Origin: Chloroflexota bacterium
GTDB taxonomy: Bacteria; Chloroflexota; Dehalococcoidia; Lucifugimonadales; UBA3495
Assembly: GCA_026710825.1 (NCBI GenBank)
Contig: JAPOQH010000022.1
Location: 1 to 42,376 of the forward strand
Reading direction: 5' to 3'
Length of the DNA stretch: 42,376 nucleotides
In this document: positions 31,126-39,722 of the stretch, one piece after another
How the letters are laid out: every line of letters starts with the position of its first letter
Numbering within the stretch: position 1 is the first letter of the stretch
Translations under genes and position numbers: made by a program
The notes under the pieces: generated by a model
What the model saw: the letters and a program-made list of their open reading frames with translations, nothing else
Databases searched by the model: none
Told to the model about the DNA's origin: nothing

Positions 31126-31707
31126 TCAGGCCGTGCCGTGGGATTGTTCGGCCAGGGAACTGCGCACCTCGGCCCATCCGCTCGCCATGGATCGTCCTGG
31201 GAATGGCGACTGCTCCGCCTCCGGTATCACTTTCACCGCCACCAGCACTGGCCCGGGACGGCGCATGATCTCCTCCATGCCGATCAATAGCTCTTCCAGT
31301 TTGTCAAACCGACAGGCGTGAGCGTAGCCCGCGCTCCGGGCCATGCCCTCGAAGTCTATCCGGTTGAGTCCTGGGATCGGCGTGCCGTCCGTCGAGGTGT
31401 GGTCGGCATCTTCGAGTACGAAGTGCACCAGGTTTTCCGGCGCCACTTCACCTATCGTCGCCAGGCCCGCCAGGTCTGTGCGAAGCGTGGCGTCGCAATC
31501 CAGAACCAGGATGCGTCGACCCGGTTGCGCCAGCGACAGTCCCAACCCGACGGCAGGAGCCCGGTCCATGCAGTCGGTGAGGTCCACGTCTAAGTCCCTG
31601 CGCTCCGAAACTTGGTGCCATTCGCGCAGAGCCGCGGATGTGGACACCACCAGGGCCTCCTCACGGTGGTAGTTGATGGCGCGAGCGACCTCGCGGGACG
31701 GAATCAT
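31126..31707 (-). CDS. Degenerate TPP-binding-domain protein (ComE-like paralogue)
   Basis: A 193-residue paralogue of the TPP-binding subunit at 32018-32614, aligned end to end (NYHREEALVVSTSAAL, VGLGLSLAQPGRRILVLD, TPIPGLNRIDFEGMARSAGYAHACRFDKLEELL). The thiamine-diphosphate/Mg motif is altered: GDGSLLMN of the paralogue is CDATLRTD here (71-78), and FNNG is LEDAD (about 98-102). The metal-binding Asp and an acid in place of Asn remain, but both glycines are lost, so TPP binding is doubtful. It may be a structural or regulatory subunit. Its ATG overlaps the stop of the membrane protein gene upstream (31704-31707), indicating coupled translation. It is the last gene of the operon. Confidence 0.82.
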   Translation of the reverse strand: MIPSREVARAINYHREEALVVSTSAALREWHQVSERRDLDVDLTDCMDRAPAVGLGLSLAQPGRRILVLDCDATLRTDLAGLATIGEVAPENLVHFVLEDADHTSTDGTPIPGLNRIDFEGMARSAGYAHACRFDKLEELLIGMEEIMRRPGPVLVAVKVIPEAEQSPFPGRSMASGWAEVRSSLAEQSHGTA

Positions 31708-31937
31708 TTGGTGTCATCCATTGGTATGTCGCCAGTGTCCGCGGACTCAGATTCCCTGCGGATATCTCTGCGACGAGAGGATACCATCAGGTACAGGCCG
31801 GCGGGAATCAGGACACAACCCAGCGCGGCTTTGATGAGATTGCTTTCCACAAAACCCAACCACAGGAGATAGAAGCCGGCCAACACGGCCGCTGACGCCA
31901 GGACTCGCCCGAAAATGTTGAATGGCTGGAAGCGCAT
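31704..31937 (-). CDS. Small two-helix membrane protein
   Basis: A 77-residue protein with two hydrophobic helices (about 11-29 VLASAAVLAGFYLLWLGFV and 35-52 IKAALGCVLIPAGLYLMV) joined by a short turn. A basic patch SSRRRDIRR then marks the cytoplasmic side, and the tail is acidic. No family known. It lies between the two TPP-domain genes and overlaps the second by 4 nt. A hairpin at 31962-31993 separates it from the first. It may anchor the decarboxylase-like complex to the membrane, but this is a guess from position. Confidence 0.72.
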   Translation of the reverse strand: MRFQPFNIFGRVLASAAVLAGFYLLWLGFVESNLIKAALGCVLIPAGLYLMVSSRRRDIRRESESADTGDIPMDDTK

Positions 31938-31961
31938 GGGATATCCGGACCCGCAATCAAC

Positions 31962-31993
31962 GAACGGGGGCGAATTGTGCTTCGCCCCCGTTC
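31962..31993. repeat. Intercistronic palindrome, GGGGGCGAA type
   Basis: A perfect 13-bp stem GAACGGGGGCGAA/TTCGCCCCCGTTC with a 6-nt loop. It lies between the ComE-like gene and the small membrane protein gene. Neither strand has a T-run after it, so it is not a classical terminator. It could set the ratio of upstream to downstream genes. Its core is like the palindromes at 3188 and 10581. Confidence 0.75.
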
Positions 31994-32017
31994 AAAATAC
32001 TCGCGTATCGCTGATGC

Positions 32018-32614
32018 TCAGTTATCGCCGGCCAAGGCCGCGGTGACTTCCTGATATGCCTGTTGGGCGGTGCGGGATGCGCGCTGGCGGAACTGCACCG
32101 GCGTGTTCTCGATCTCCGGCTCCACGGCCAGGTGGATGAACACGGGACCCTCAGCCGCCAGGACCTCGCCGATCCCGGTTGTGAAGTCTTCAAGGTTGTC
32201 GAAGGAGAAGACGGCGGCGTAGCCGGCGCCTCGGGCGATCTCTTGCCAATCGGTCACTCCATCGGAACCGGGAATTGGCTGACCGCCGGTTACGGCGTAA
32301 ACCCCGTTGTTGAACAGGAAGTGGTAGAAGTTCTTGGGAGCCTTGGTCGAAGTGGTGACGAGTGCGCCCAAGTTCATCAGCAGGCTGCCGTCGCCGTCCA
32401 GCACCATGACTTTCCGGCCCGGTTGCGCCAGAGCGATGCCGAGACCGACGTTGCTGGCCTTGCCCATGGCTCCGGAGATTGGGAGATCGAGGTTCTGATT
32501 GCTCGTAACGGTGGGCAGGCCAAACCGGACGTTGCCGGCGTTCATAGTGGGGACGATGACGGCGTCTTCGCGATTGTTGTCAATGACGCGGACGGCGTCG
32601 GTGTTGTTGATCAT
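32018..32614 (-). CDS. Sulfopyruvate/phosphonopyruvate decarboxylase-like TPP-binding subunit (ComE-like)
   Basis: A 198-residue protein equal in size to the beta (ComE) subunit of sulfopyruvate decarboxylase. It is the TPP-diphosphate half of a thiamine enzyme: VGLGIALAQPGRKVMVLDGDGSLLMNLGAL has the GDG motif (74-76), and FNNGVYAVTGGQPIPG (101-116) completes the metal-binding site. The matching pyrimidine-binding half is the next gene upstream (32670-33182), so the active enzyme would be a heteromer. Sulfopyruvate, phosphonopyruvate or another 2-oxo acid are all possible substrates. AGGAG precedes the ATG. It is the second gene of the operon driven by the promoter at 33248-33276. Confidence 0.85.
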   Translation of the reverse strand: MINNTDAVRVIDNNREDAVIVPTMNAGNVRFGLPTVTSNQNLDLPISGAMGKASNVGLGIALAQPGRKVMVLDGDGSLLMNLGALVTTSTKAPKNFYHFLFNNGVYAVTGGQPIPGSDGVTDWQEIARGAGYAAVFSFDNLEDFTTGIGEVLAAEGPVFIHLAVEPEIENTPVQFRQRASRTAQQAYQEVTAALAGDN

Positions 32615-32669
32615 GGAATTCGCTCCTGGCAGATATGGGCTCGGGATGCGCCGGATATGGCTGCGATGA

Positions 32670-33182
32670 CTAAGCGCCGAACTCGGTGCCGATCAGTACG
32701 GCTACGGGCCGGTTGAGGCGCTGCGACTCGTCGAATGCGATGCTGATGCGGTCAGCATCGTCGTCGGTCTCGACCAGGTAGTAGTTGATCCCCCACGCAT
32801 GGAGAATGTGCTCGATGAACCGGCCCGCCGAGTCGGGCGTGAGCCCGCGCCGGGTCCAGCCGCGATAGCCTACCAACATGACCAGGGGCTGGTTGAGGTC
32901 CAGGCAGAGGCCCCGTATGGAGTCCCCGGCCTCGAAAACGCCGGTGTTCTGGATCAAAACTACGGGGTTCGCGCCACCGACCCACAATCCGGCCGCCACC
33001 GCCATGGTCTCACCTTCGCGGCACACTGGAATTAGGTCGATGGTGGGTTCCTCCATCATCATGTTGTAGAGGAAGTTGGTCTCGCTGTCGGGCAGCCAAA
33101 CCACATGGGAAACGTTGTTCTTCTTCAGTTCGGCTACCAGAGAAGCCGGATGCAAAATAGAATCGTAGACTTCGGTTGTCAT
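32670..33182 (-). CDS. Sulfopyruvate decarboxylase-like alpha subunit (ComD-like)
   Basis: A 170-residue pyrimidine-binding (PYR) half of a split thiamine enzyme, the size of ComD. The catalytic glutamate that activates TPP is expected in CREGETMAVAAGLWVGG (Glu56 or Glu58). NPVVLIQNTGVFEAGDSIRGL and LVMLVGYRGW are typical of this fold. It pairs with the ComE-like product encoded 55 nt downstream. The frame opens further upstream but ATG 33182 follows AGGAG, 9 nt away. It is the first gene of a four-gene minus-strand operon and sits next to no sulfolactate or CoM pathway gene, so the substrate remains open. Confidence 0.85.
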   Translation of the reverse strand: MTTEVYDSILHPASLVAELKKNNVSHVVWLPDSETNFLYNMMMEEPTIDLIPVCREGETMAVAAGLWVGGANPVVLIQNTGVFEAGDSIRGLCLDLNQPLVMLVGYRGWTRRGLTPDSAGRFIEHILHAWGINYYLVETDDDADRISIAFDESQRLNRPVAVLIGTEFGA

Positions 33183-33247
33183 TCTTGAGACTCCTTGAAC
33201 GGTGCGCCGCAGTCGGCGCCAACACAATACATAATAGTCAAGCAGGC

Positions 33248-33276
33248 ATTATATGGTGTGCCAAGTAGACCGTCAA
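33248..33276 (-). promoter_or_regulatory. Strong sigma70-like promoter of the ComDE-like operon
   Basis: On the minus strand TTGACG (33276-33271), exactly 17 nt, then a perfect TATAAT (33253-33248). The start site would be near 33241, giving a leader of about 58 nt before ATG 33182. It is among the best promoter matches in the window. Confidence 0.8.
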
Positions 33277-33314
33277 CGCGACTTCCTCGGCACGCCGAGA
33301 CTACTGGGACGCGT

Positions 33315-34718
33315 TTAGAATTCTGCGTTGCGTGGTGTCCGTGGGAACGCGATGATGTCCCTGATGTTCTGCATCCCGGTGGCGAACTGAACCGTACGCT
33401 CGAACCCGAGACCGAATCCCGCGTGCGGAGTGGTGCCGTAGCGACGGAGGTCCAGGTACCACCAATAGGGTGCGTCATCCAGGCCGGCTTCCGCCATGCG
33501 CGACTGCAAGACGTCCAGCCGCTCCTCGCGCTGGCTGCCCCCGATGATCTCGCCGATCCTCGGTACCAGTACGTCTAGGGCCCTTACCGTCTGACCGTCT
33601 TCATTCAGTCGCATGTAGAAGGCTTTGATCGAACTTGGGTAGTCGGTGACAATGACCGGCCGGCCGATCTTGCGCTCGGTAAGGTATCTTTCGTGCTCCG
33701 ACTGCAGGTCAGCGCCCCAGCTTACCGGGAACTCGAACGATTCGCCGGATCCCTCCAGAACGCGAACCGCCTCCGTGTACGTCATCCGCTCGAAGTCGGA
33801 GTTCGCGATGTCCTCCAGCGTCTTGATGAGTTCCTTGTCGTAGAAACGGTTGAAGAACGCCATGTCCTCCGGGCAGGTTTCCAGTACGTAGGCAAAGATG
33901 CTGCGCAGGAAGTCCTCGGCCAGTTGCGCCAAGCCGTCCAGATCGCAGAAAGCAACCTCGGGTTCCACCATCCAGAACTCGGCCAGGTGCCGCGAGGTGT
34001 TGGAATTTTCGGCCCGGAAAGTCGGCCCAAACGTGTAAACGTCCGACATCGCCTGGGCGAATATCTCCGCTTCCAACTGGCCGCTCACCGTGAGGAAGGC
34101 AGGCCTGCCGAAGAAATCGGCATCGTTGTCCACGCGGCCGCCCTTGGTGGGCAGGTCGTCCAGGTTCAGCGTGGTCGCCCGGAACATCGCCCCGGCGCCC
34201 TCTGCGTCGCTGGCGGTGATGATCGGCGTCTGGATGTACAGGAAGCCCCGCTGCTGGAAGAACTGGTGGATGCCGAAGGCCATGGCATTCCGGACCCGCG
34301 CCACGGCTCCGAACGTGTTGGTGCGGGGACGGAGATGCGCCAATTCCCGCAGGAATTCCAGCGTGTGCCGCTTTTTCTGGAGCGGGTATTCCTCGGGATC
34401 CGCGCCGCCCAGCAGGGCAATGGAGCTTGCCACTATTTCGTAACGTTGCCCGCGGCCCAGCGATTCTTGCAAAACTCCGAAGGCGGTGACGCTGCACCCG
34501 GTGGTAAGAGCGTCCACCAATGCGTAGTCGGGGCAATTGGCGTCCACTACGATCTGGAGGTCAGCGAGGCTCGACCCATCGTTGATCTGAACGAACGACA
34601 CGCCGCCCGATGATCGTACGGTCTTGACCCACCCGTTGACCGAGACGGGATTGGGCGCATCATCCAGCCGCTCAATCGACAGGAGGTCTTTGATGCGAGC
34701 GCGTCCGGAAGTAGGCAT
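33315..34718 (-). CDS. asnS: Asparaginyl-tRNA synthetase
   Basis: A 467-residue class IIb aminoacyl-tRNA synthetase. The N-terminal OB fold has [25 protein letters not shown], the catalytic domain has motif 2 [21 protein letters not shown], and motif 3 is near the end: [21 protein letters not shown]. The Asn-type features (FRAENSNT, ending PRTPRNAEF) separate it from AspRS and LysRS. It loads asparagine onto tRNA-Asn in the cytoplasm. ATG 34718 has GGGAGG 9 nt upstream and an extended -10 at 34752-34760. Since AsnS exists here, the adjacent GatA/GatC genes probably serve Glu-tRNA-Gln. Confidence 0.97.
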   Translation of the reverse strand: MPTSGRARIKDLLSIERLDDAPNPVSVNGWVKTVRSSGGVSFVQINDGSSLADLQIVVDANCPDYALVDALTTGCSVTAFGVLQESLGRGQRYEIVASSIALLGGADPEEYPLQKKRHTLEFLRELAHLRPRTNTFGAVARVRNAMAFGIHQFFQQRGFLYIQTPIITASDAEGAGAMFRATTLNLDDLPTKGGRVDNDADFFGRPAFLTVSGQLEAEIFAQAMSDVYTFGPTFRAENSNTSRHLAEFWMVEPEVAFCDLDGLAQLAEDFLRSIFAYVLETCPEDMAFFNRFYDKELIKTLEDIANSDFERMTYTEAVRVLEGSGESFEFPVSWGADLQSEHERYLTERKIGRPVIVTDYPSSIKAFYMRLNEDGQTVRALDVLVPRIGEIIGGSQREERLDVLQSRMAEAGLDDAPYWWYLDLRRYGTTPHAGFGLGFERTVQFATGMQNIRDIIAFPRTPRNAEF

Positions 34719-34751
34719 ACCGAGGAACCTCCCGTTAGGGATGATAATCGG

Positions 34752-34760
34752 ATTCTAGCA
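34752..34760 (-). promoter_or_regulatory. Extended -10 promoter candidate for asnS
   Basis: On the minus strand TGC-TAGAAT (34760 down to 34752), 33 nt upstream of the asnS start codon. No good -35 hexamer at standard spacing. The start would give a leader of about 25 nt. Confidence 0.5.
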
Positions 34761-34815
34761 CACGACCCGTCACACTTGGCCCGCCATTTGCGGTGCTTGG
34801 ATCACCGCAGTCCGG

Positions 34816-36294
34816 TCAGAGCGACGGCCTGTCGTTGTGCCAATCCGTCGCCTGCTGGTAAGCGTGAGCGATATTCAACAGCCGGCCCTCGGACAGGTGC
34901 GGCCCGATGAGTTGCAACCCCACTGGCAGGCCATCGCTGAATCCGCATGGAACCGACATCGCCGGCAGCCCGGCTATGTTCACGGGCAGTGTGTACACGT
35001 CCACCAGGTACATGCGCACCGGGTCGTCGGTTCGCTCTCCGATTGGGAACGCCACCAGTGGTGAAACCGGCGCTGCCAGCGCGTCGACCTCCTGGAATAC
35101 CCGGTCAAAGTCTTCTCGGATCAGCGTTCGAACCTGTTGGGCCTTGTGGTAGTAGGCATCGTAGTATCCGGAGGAAAGCGCAAACGCGCCAAGCATGATC
35201 CGGCGTTTTACTTCCGGGCCGAACCCATGCTGCCGGGTGCGCTCCATGGCCTCCCACATATCGCCGTCGCCCTGATGGGAGTAGCCATATTTCACCCCAT
35301 CGTACCGCGCCAGATTCGCCGAGCATTCGGACGGCGCGATGATGTAGTAGCATGCCAGAGCGTACTCGGTCGTCGGCAGAGAAACCTCGCGCAGTTCCGC
35401 GCCCAGATCGGCCAACCGTTCAATCGCCGCAGTTACGGCCGCTCGCACGCCGGTATCCATGCCATCGGCAAAGTATTCGCTGGGCACTCCCACGCGGACG
35501 CCCGAAATGTCTCCGGTCAGGCCAGCCCGATAGTCTGGCACTGGAACGGGCAGCGAGGTGGCATCGAATCGGTCTTGTCCGGCGATGGCTTCCAGGATCA
35601 CGGCGCAGTCCGCGGCGTCCCTGGCGATGGGGCCGACCTGGTCCAGCGACGATGCGTAGGCCACCAGCCCATAGCGACTGACCCGCCCATAGGTCGGTTT
35701 CAGCCCGGTAACTCCACAGAACGACGCGGGTTGCCGGATGCTGCCGCCCGTGTCCGTGCCGAGCGCGAATGCCGCCTCACCGGCTGCCACCGCCGCCGCC
35801 GAGCCTCCGCTGCTTCCTCCGGGCACCCGTTCGGTGTCCCACGGATTCCTGGTGGGGAAAAATGCGGAGTTCTCCGTGGACGAACCCATTCCGAACTCGT
35901 CCATATTGCCCTTGCCGAGCAGGACGGTTCCTTGCTCGCGCAGTCGGCCCACTGCCGTGGCGTTGTACACCGGGACGTAACCCTCGAGCATCCGCGACGC
36001 GCAGGTGGTGGTGGTACCTTCAGTGCACAGCAAATCCTTGATTTGCATTGGGATACCGGTAAGAGCGGTGTACTCGCCCGCTGCGATGCGCCGGTCTGCT
36101 TCCTGAGCCTGCTGCAGCGCTGCGTCTGCCGTAACGGTGATGTACGCGGACAGTCGGTCGTCAACCTCCTCGATTCGTTGAAGGAACGACCGTGTTAGTT
36201 CGACGCTGCTGATCTCTTTGGCGGCCAGCAGTCGGGACGCCTCGGCAACAGTCAGTTGCCACAGGTGGTTCACGGTGTGATCAGGCACGGTCAT
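34816..36294 (-). CDS. gatA: Asp/Glu-tRNA amidotransferase subunit A
   Basis: A 492-residue amidase-signature protein. The Ser-cisSer-Lys triad is readable: Lys86 (MQIKDLLC), Ser161 ([13 protein letters not shown]) and Ser185 ([12 protein letters not shown]), with the same 75- and 99-residue spacing as in characterised GatA. It releases ammonia from glutamine for conversion of Glu-tRNA-Gln (or Asp-tRNA-Asn) to the amide form in the GatCAB complex. Its ATG overlaps the gatC stop by 4 nt, the usual gatC-gatA coupling. gatB is not in the window. Confidence 0.97.
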   Translation of the reverse strand: MTVPDHTVNHLWQLTVAEASRLLAAKEISSVELTRSFLQRIEEVDDRLSAYITVTADAALQQAQEADRRIAAGEYTALTGIPMQIKDLLCTEGTTTTCASRMLEGYVPVYNATAVGRLREQGTVLLGKGNMDEFGMGSSTENSAFFPTRNPWDTERVPGGSSGGSAAAVAAGEAAFALGTDTGGSIRQPASFCGVTGLKPTYGRVSRYGLVAYASSLDQVGPIARDAADCAVILEAIAGQDRFDATSLPVPVPDYRAGLTGDISGVRVGVPSEYFADGMDTGVRAAVTAAIERLADLGAELREVSLPTTEYALACYYIIAPSECSANLARYDGVKYGYSHQGDGDMWEAMERTRQHGFGPEVKRRIMLGAFALSSGYYDAYYHKAQQVRTLIREDFDRVFQEVDALAAPVSPLVAFPIGERTDDPVRMYLVDVYTLPVNIAGLPAMSVPCGFSDGLPVGLQLIGPHLSEGRLLNIAHAYQQATDWHNDRPSL

Positions 36295-36581
36295 TCGTCC
36301 AGGACGGCCCGCACCTGGAATAAGTCGCCCCGGCGCCGCGGAGCGTTGAGCAAGCTTTCCTCGGACTCCAGGCTGCTCCCCGGCTCATCGTCCCGCATCA
36401 CATTGTCCAGCCCGGCAACGTGTGCTGTCGGGGTTACGCCGGTGGTGTCGAGACTCTGCAAAACCTCGAACTGGTCCAGGATATCCGATAACTGCTGGGC
36501 GAACGACTCCGTTTCGCCCTCGCTCAGCGATATGCGGGCCAAGGCCGCGATGTGTTTCACTTGCTCACGGTCTATGGGCAT
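36291..36581 (-). CDS. gatC: Asp/Glu-tRNA amidotransferase subunit C
   Basis: A 96-residue Gat[48 protein letters not shown], with DVMRDDE-like C-terminal [13 protein letters not shown], matches the family closely. It wraps around GatA and stabilises the GatCAB complex. Translation is coupled to gatA by a 4-nt overlap. No strong ribosome site is seen before ATG 36581. Confidence 0.95.
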   Translation of the reverse strand: MPIDREQVKHIAALARISLSEGETESFAQQLSDILDQFEVLQSLDTTGVTPTAHVAGLDNVMRDDEPGSSLESEESLLNAPRRRGDLFQVRAVLDE

Positions 36582-36627
36582 TTTGACACGTCAAGATCGG
36601 TTTCGTTGTTGAGCCAGTAGTACTCGT

Positions 36628-37476
36628 CTAGCTCATCTCGGATCCGCCGGACACGCTGATGCTGAGACCCGTCATGTAGTCCGACTCCGCTGAGGATAAA
36701 AACGCCGCCATCCGGGCGATGTCGTCGCCCTGCGCGATCCGTCCCAACGGGACGCGGGTCTCGCGTTCGCGGACCATCAGGGCGCGGTGCTCCTCGCCTG
36801 ACGTGCCCTCCGGTGCCAGCGCCGCCGCTATGAAATCAACGCGCTCCGTATCGACGAGACCCGGGCAAATTGCGTTCACGTTGACTCGATAGGGCGCCAT
36901 CTCATGGGCCAGAGATTGGGTAAATCCGATGACCGCGAACTTGCTGGCGCAATATGCCCCATATCGGGCAATCCCGCGTTTGCCAGCGCCGGAGGATATG
37001 TTGATGATCTTGCCTGGCCCTCCCCGGTCGACCATGTGCCGGCAAACAGCCCGGCTGACCAGGTACGTCCCGCGAACGTTGACGCGCATCACGTCGTCGA
37101 ATGCGTCTTCCTCCAGTTCCACTATCAGCACCCGGTCGCGACCAGGCCGCGATCCGGCGTTGTTCACCAGGATATCGATCTTGCCAAACTCGCCGAGTGT
37201 ATCGGACACCATGGCGTCCACCTGACCGCTGTCCGCCACGTCGTAGTACAGCCCCACGCTGCGGCGGCCCATGTCCTGAATTTCCTTGACGACGCTGGGC
37301 AGACCTTCCCATCCGTCGAGGCGGTCCTCGGTGCGTATGGCATCCAGGGATGCCTCTACGTCGGTGACCACCACGTCCGCGCCCTCCGAGGCGAGTCGTG
37401 TGGCGATGGCGCGCCCAATGCCGTGGCGTCCACCGGCTCCGGTTACCAGGGCTGTCTTGCCGCTCAGGTCGTACAT
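36628..37476 (-). CDS. SDR family NAD(P)-dependent oxidoreductase
   Basis: A 282-residue classical short-chain dehydrogenase: TGAGGRHGIG (12-21) for the coenzyme, NNAG (105-108), Ser161/162 and the catalytic pair Tyr175-Lys179 in YGAYCASKF, then NAICPGLVDTERVDF and the C-terminal SDYMTGLSISVSGG. An insertion around residues 45-62 (RTEDRLDGWEGLPSV) is a little longer than in most family members. TDV at 38-40 with Asp39 after the second strand favours NAD over NADP. It would oxidise a secondary alcohol or reduce a ketone; substrate unknown. AGGAG lies before the ATG. Confidence 0.93.
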   Translation of the reverse strand: MYDLSGKTALVTGAGGRHGIGRAIATRLASEGADVVVTDVEASLDAIRTEDRLDGWEGLPSVVKEIQDMGRRSVGLYYDVADSGQVDAMVSDTLGEFGKIDILVNNAGSRPGRDRVLIVELEEDAFDDVMRVNVRGTYLVSRAVCRHMVDRGGPGKIINISSGAGKRGIARYGAYCASKFAVIGFTQSLAHEMAPYRVNVNAICPGLVDTERVDFIAAALAPEGTSGEEHRALMVRERETRVPLGRIAQGDDIARMAAFLSSAESDYMTGLSISVSGGSEMS

Positions 37477-37866
37477 CTTGGTCTCCTGACTGGTCGGACC
37501 TCGTGGGAGGTCGTCGTAAATTGCTGGCGTGACATGTTAACAGGTTTGGCGGCCGGACGCAGGCCAATTCGCCTTGCGTTTCCCTTTGGCGAGAAGATAG
37601 GCGGACTTGGTCGGGCCAACCACTATGTTGACGGCGGACGTACCTGTCGCAATCACATGTGCCCCGCGTCCTCGCGGTGGGACTCTCCAGATTGCCGGCG
37701 ACTGTCCCCCCACCAATCCCAGATACGCATGGGCGAAAGGCGGTCCCGGTCCGACGCGCGGCTCATGTTGACGCCCACACGCAGCAGAGCGGCCGAGCAA
37801 TCTGGCGACAAGCACACCCGGCAGCCTTGCGCAGTAGCGCCGGCCGCTGCGACCGCCGGTTGCGCT
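37477..37866. other. Spacer without a supported gene
   Basis: 390 nt of GC-rich sequence between the SDR and the ABC ATPase. Open frames here (for example minus 37537-37815) are Arg/Gly-rich, lack ribosome sites and look like shadows. I see no RNA gene and no clear terminator. Confidence 0.6.
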
Positions 37867-38730
37867 TTACTGGCGCCCGGGCCACCCTGGCCGGTGATCG
37901 TGATGGTGCAGGGCGAATGCTTCCCCCGAGGCGTGGACGACCAGCTGATGCCCGAACGCGTCTGCAAGCACCGATTCCAACAACACCTCGTCCGGAGGGC
38001 CATAGGCGATCAATTGCCCGTTGATCACCGCAACGTCGCTCGCCCGGGCGGATACGCAGGTGAGGTTGTGGGTACACATGAGAACCGTGGTCCCCACCTC
38101 GCGCAAGGCGTCGATGATATCGAGGAATCGATGTTGCGCGCTGGGATCCAGCCCGGTCAAGGGCTCGTCGAGCAGCAATAGCGAGGGTTTCGACGCGATG
38201 GCGCGGGCCAATAGCACTCGCCGTCGCTGCCCGCCGGAGAGTTCACCTATTCCTCTCTGCCTCAGGTCCGCCAAATCCACGGTTGCCAGCGCTTCAGCGG
38301 CGGCGTCTCGGTTCGCTTTGCTGTGGCCGCGGAACAGGCCCCGGCTGGGGGTGAGTCCCATCATCACCACGTCCCACACCGTGGCCGGGAAGTTCCAGTC
38401 CACCTGCTCCAACTGGGGAACGAATCCTATCGTTCGGCGCATACGGTGGCTGGGCCGTCCGTCCACCAGGACCTGGCCATGCGTCGGGTTCACAAGACCG
38501 ACTATCGTTTTGAGGAGAGTGGATTTGCCGCCGCCGTTGGGCCCGATTATTCCGGAGAAGCTTCCGTTCTCTATGGAGAATGACACGCCATGGAGAGCCA
38601 CGGTCGGACCATACTCCACGCCCACATTCTGGAATGCCACGGCCTGGTGCGTATAGACCTCATGAGCATGCGTCTGCCCGTCCCGGGAATGAGCGTGGCC
38701 GTGGGCCTCCGGCAGGGTTGGGGCGCGCAT
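37867..38730 (-). CDS. Metal (Zn/Mn-type) ABC transporter ATP-binding protein with His-rich ends
   Basis: A 287-residue ABC ATPase of the zinc/manganese type: Walker A GPNGGGKS (63-70), IGFVPQLEQVDWNFPATVWDVVMMG (Q-loop region typical of ZnuC/MntB), signature LSGGQ (164-168), Walker B LLLLDEP. The N-terminus carries a histidine-rich segment (HGHAHSRDGQTHAHEVYTH) and the C-terminus ends with ALHHHDHRPGW, which could bind metal. No permease or binding-protein gene lies in the neighbourhood, so it is an orphan ATPase here. It starts 6 nt after the stop of the VOC protein gene, so it probably belongs to the same transcript. Confidence 0.9.
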   Translation of the reverse strand: MRAPTLPEAHGHAHSRDGQTHAHEVYTHQAVAFQNVGVEYGPTVALHGVSFSIENGSFSGIIGPNGGGKSTLLKTIVGLVNPTHGQVLVDGRPSHRMRRTIGFVPQLEQVDWNFPATVWDVVMMGLTPSRGLFRGHSKANRDAAAEALATVDLADLRQRGIGELSGGQRRRVLLARAIASKPSLLLLDEPLTGLDPSAQHRFLDIIDALREVGTTVLMCTHNLTCVSARASDVAVINGQLIAYGPPDEVLLESVLADAFGHQLVVHASGEAFALHHHDHRPGWPGRQ

Positions 38731-38736
38731 CAGCCC

Positions 38737-39654
38737 CTAACTCCGGTACCAGTCATCGCCGGCTGGTGGCCACGGATTCTCGGCATCCAACACCTGCGAA
38801 AGCTGCGTGAATGCGCCCTCGAATGTCGCCGGATGCAGCCAGATGCTGTTGAAACCCAGGTTGACATAGTTATCGGTACGACGAGAGGTCGTGAACCGCA
38901 GACCGTCCAATGTCTGGAGTTGAGCGTCAGTCGCCAGCGAGTCTTCAATCTCGTAGATGGTCAGGTAGATGCCCTCGCCGTACCGTGCCAGGAACCTGCC
39001 GGACGGCGAATCGTCGCTGGTGGGCTGCGCCAGCTCGATAAACGTGTCCCCTCCTTCGAGCGGAAGCACGGCGATTTCCAGGTCGGTGAAGCTGATCTGG
39101 AACCTTCGGGTTGGTTGCAGGCCGAAGAGCGCGCTCCAATGAGCGATGGCGGCATCGAGGTCATGGACTATGACGGCGACCTGCCGCAGCTGGGTTGTCC
39201 CGGGACTGTGATCCGAATGCTCCCAGTTGTCCCCTGCCGCTGGCCAGGGGTTTCGCGAATCCGTGACCTCTATCACCTCGATGAATGCGCCGTTGCACGA
39301 TGACGGATGCAAAAACGCAGACCTCGATCCATCGTGCTCGGTCTCCCCCGTGATGCGCACGCCCCGGTCGCGTAGGTGCGGAATCAGGCGATCGTATTCT
39401 TTGGTTTCGAAGATAATCAGGTAGGGAGCGGCTCCGCGCCGCTGCAAAAATCGCGCCCCCGCCGAATCCGGACTGTTGGGCGCAAGAAGTTCGACGAACG
39501 TGCCGTTCCCAGCGGGCAGCACCGCGTTGTCAAGTCCAAACGCCGGTAGTGTGCCCGTGCGCGACGGCTCCATCCCAAGTACCCGCCCGTAGAGGTCAAC
39601 CGCCCCGGGCAGGTCTTCCACCATCATGGCGATTTGACGAAGTTTGTGGAGCAT
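38737..39654 (-). CDS. Two-domain VOC (glyoxalase/epimerase-like) protein
   Basis: A 305-residue protein with two VOC domains in tandem (about 1-135 and 150-300). Domain 1 opens LRQIAMMVEDLPGAVDLYGRVLGMEP, domain 2 opens LRQVAVIVHDLDAAIAHWSALFGLQP, and both carry the late FLHPSSCNGAFIEVIEV/WLHPATFEGAFTQLSQV strand with the metal-binding Glu or its substitute (Gln in domain 2). The family includes methylmalonyl-CoA epimerase, glyoxalase I and ring-cleavage dioxygenases. In an operon with MaoC hydratases an acyl-CoA substrate is plausible. The second domain's Glu-to-Gln change may make it catalytically silent. Confidence 0.85.
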   Translation of the reverse strand: MLHKLRQIAMMVEDLPGAVDLYGRVLGMEPSRTGTLPAFGLDNAVLPAGNGTFVELLAPNSPDSAGARFLQRRGAAPYLIIFETKEYDRLIPHLRDRGVRITGETEHDGSRSAFLHPSSCNGAFIEVIEVTDSRNPWPAAGDNWEHSDHSPGTTQLRQVAVIVHDLDAAIAHWSALFGLQPTRRFQISFTDLEIAVLPLEGGDTFIELAQPTSDDSPSGRFLARYGEGIYLTIYEIEDSLATDAQLQTLDGLRFTTSRRTDNYVNLGFNSIWLHPATFEGAFTQLSQVLDAENPWPPAGDDWYRS

Positions 39655-39722
39655 CTGAGAGCGTTTACTCCGTTTCTCGGGTGGAAGTTAGGCGCGGAGA
39701 CTGACCGCTTGGCGGTCGCGTC

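Noticed and set aside
37537..37815. 92-codon minus-strand frame between SDR and ABC ATPase
   Set aside because: Arg/Gly-rich, no ribosome site, no recognisable fold.
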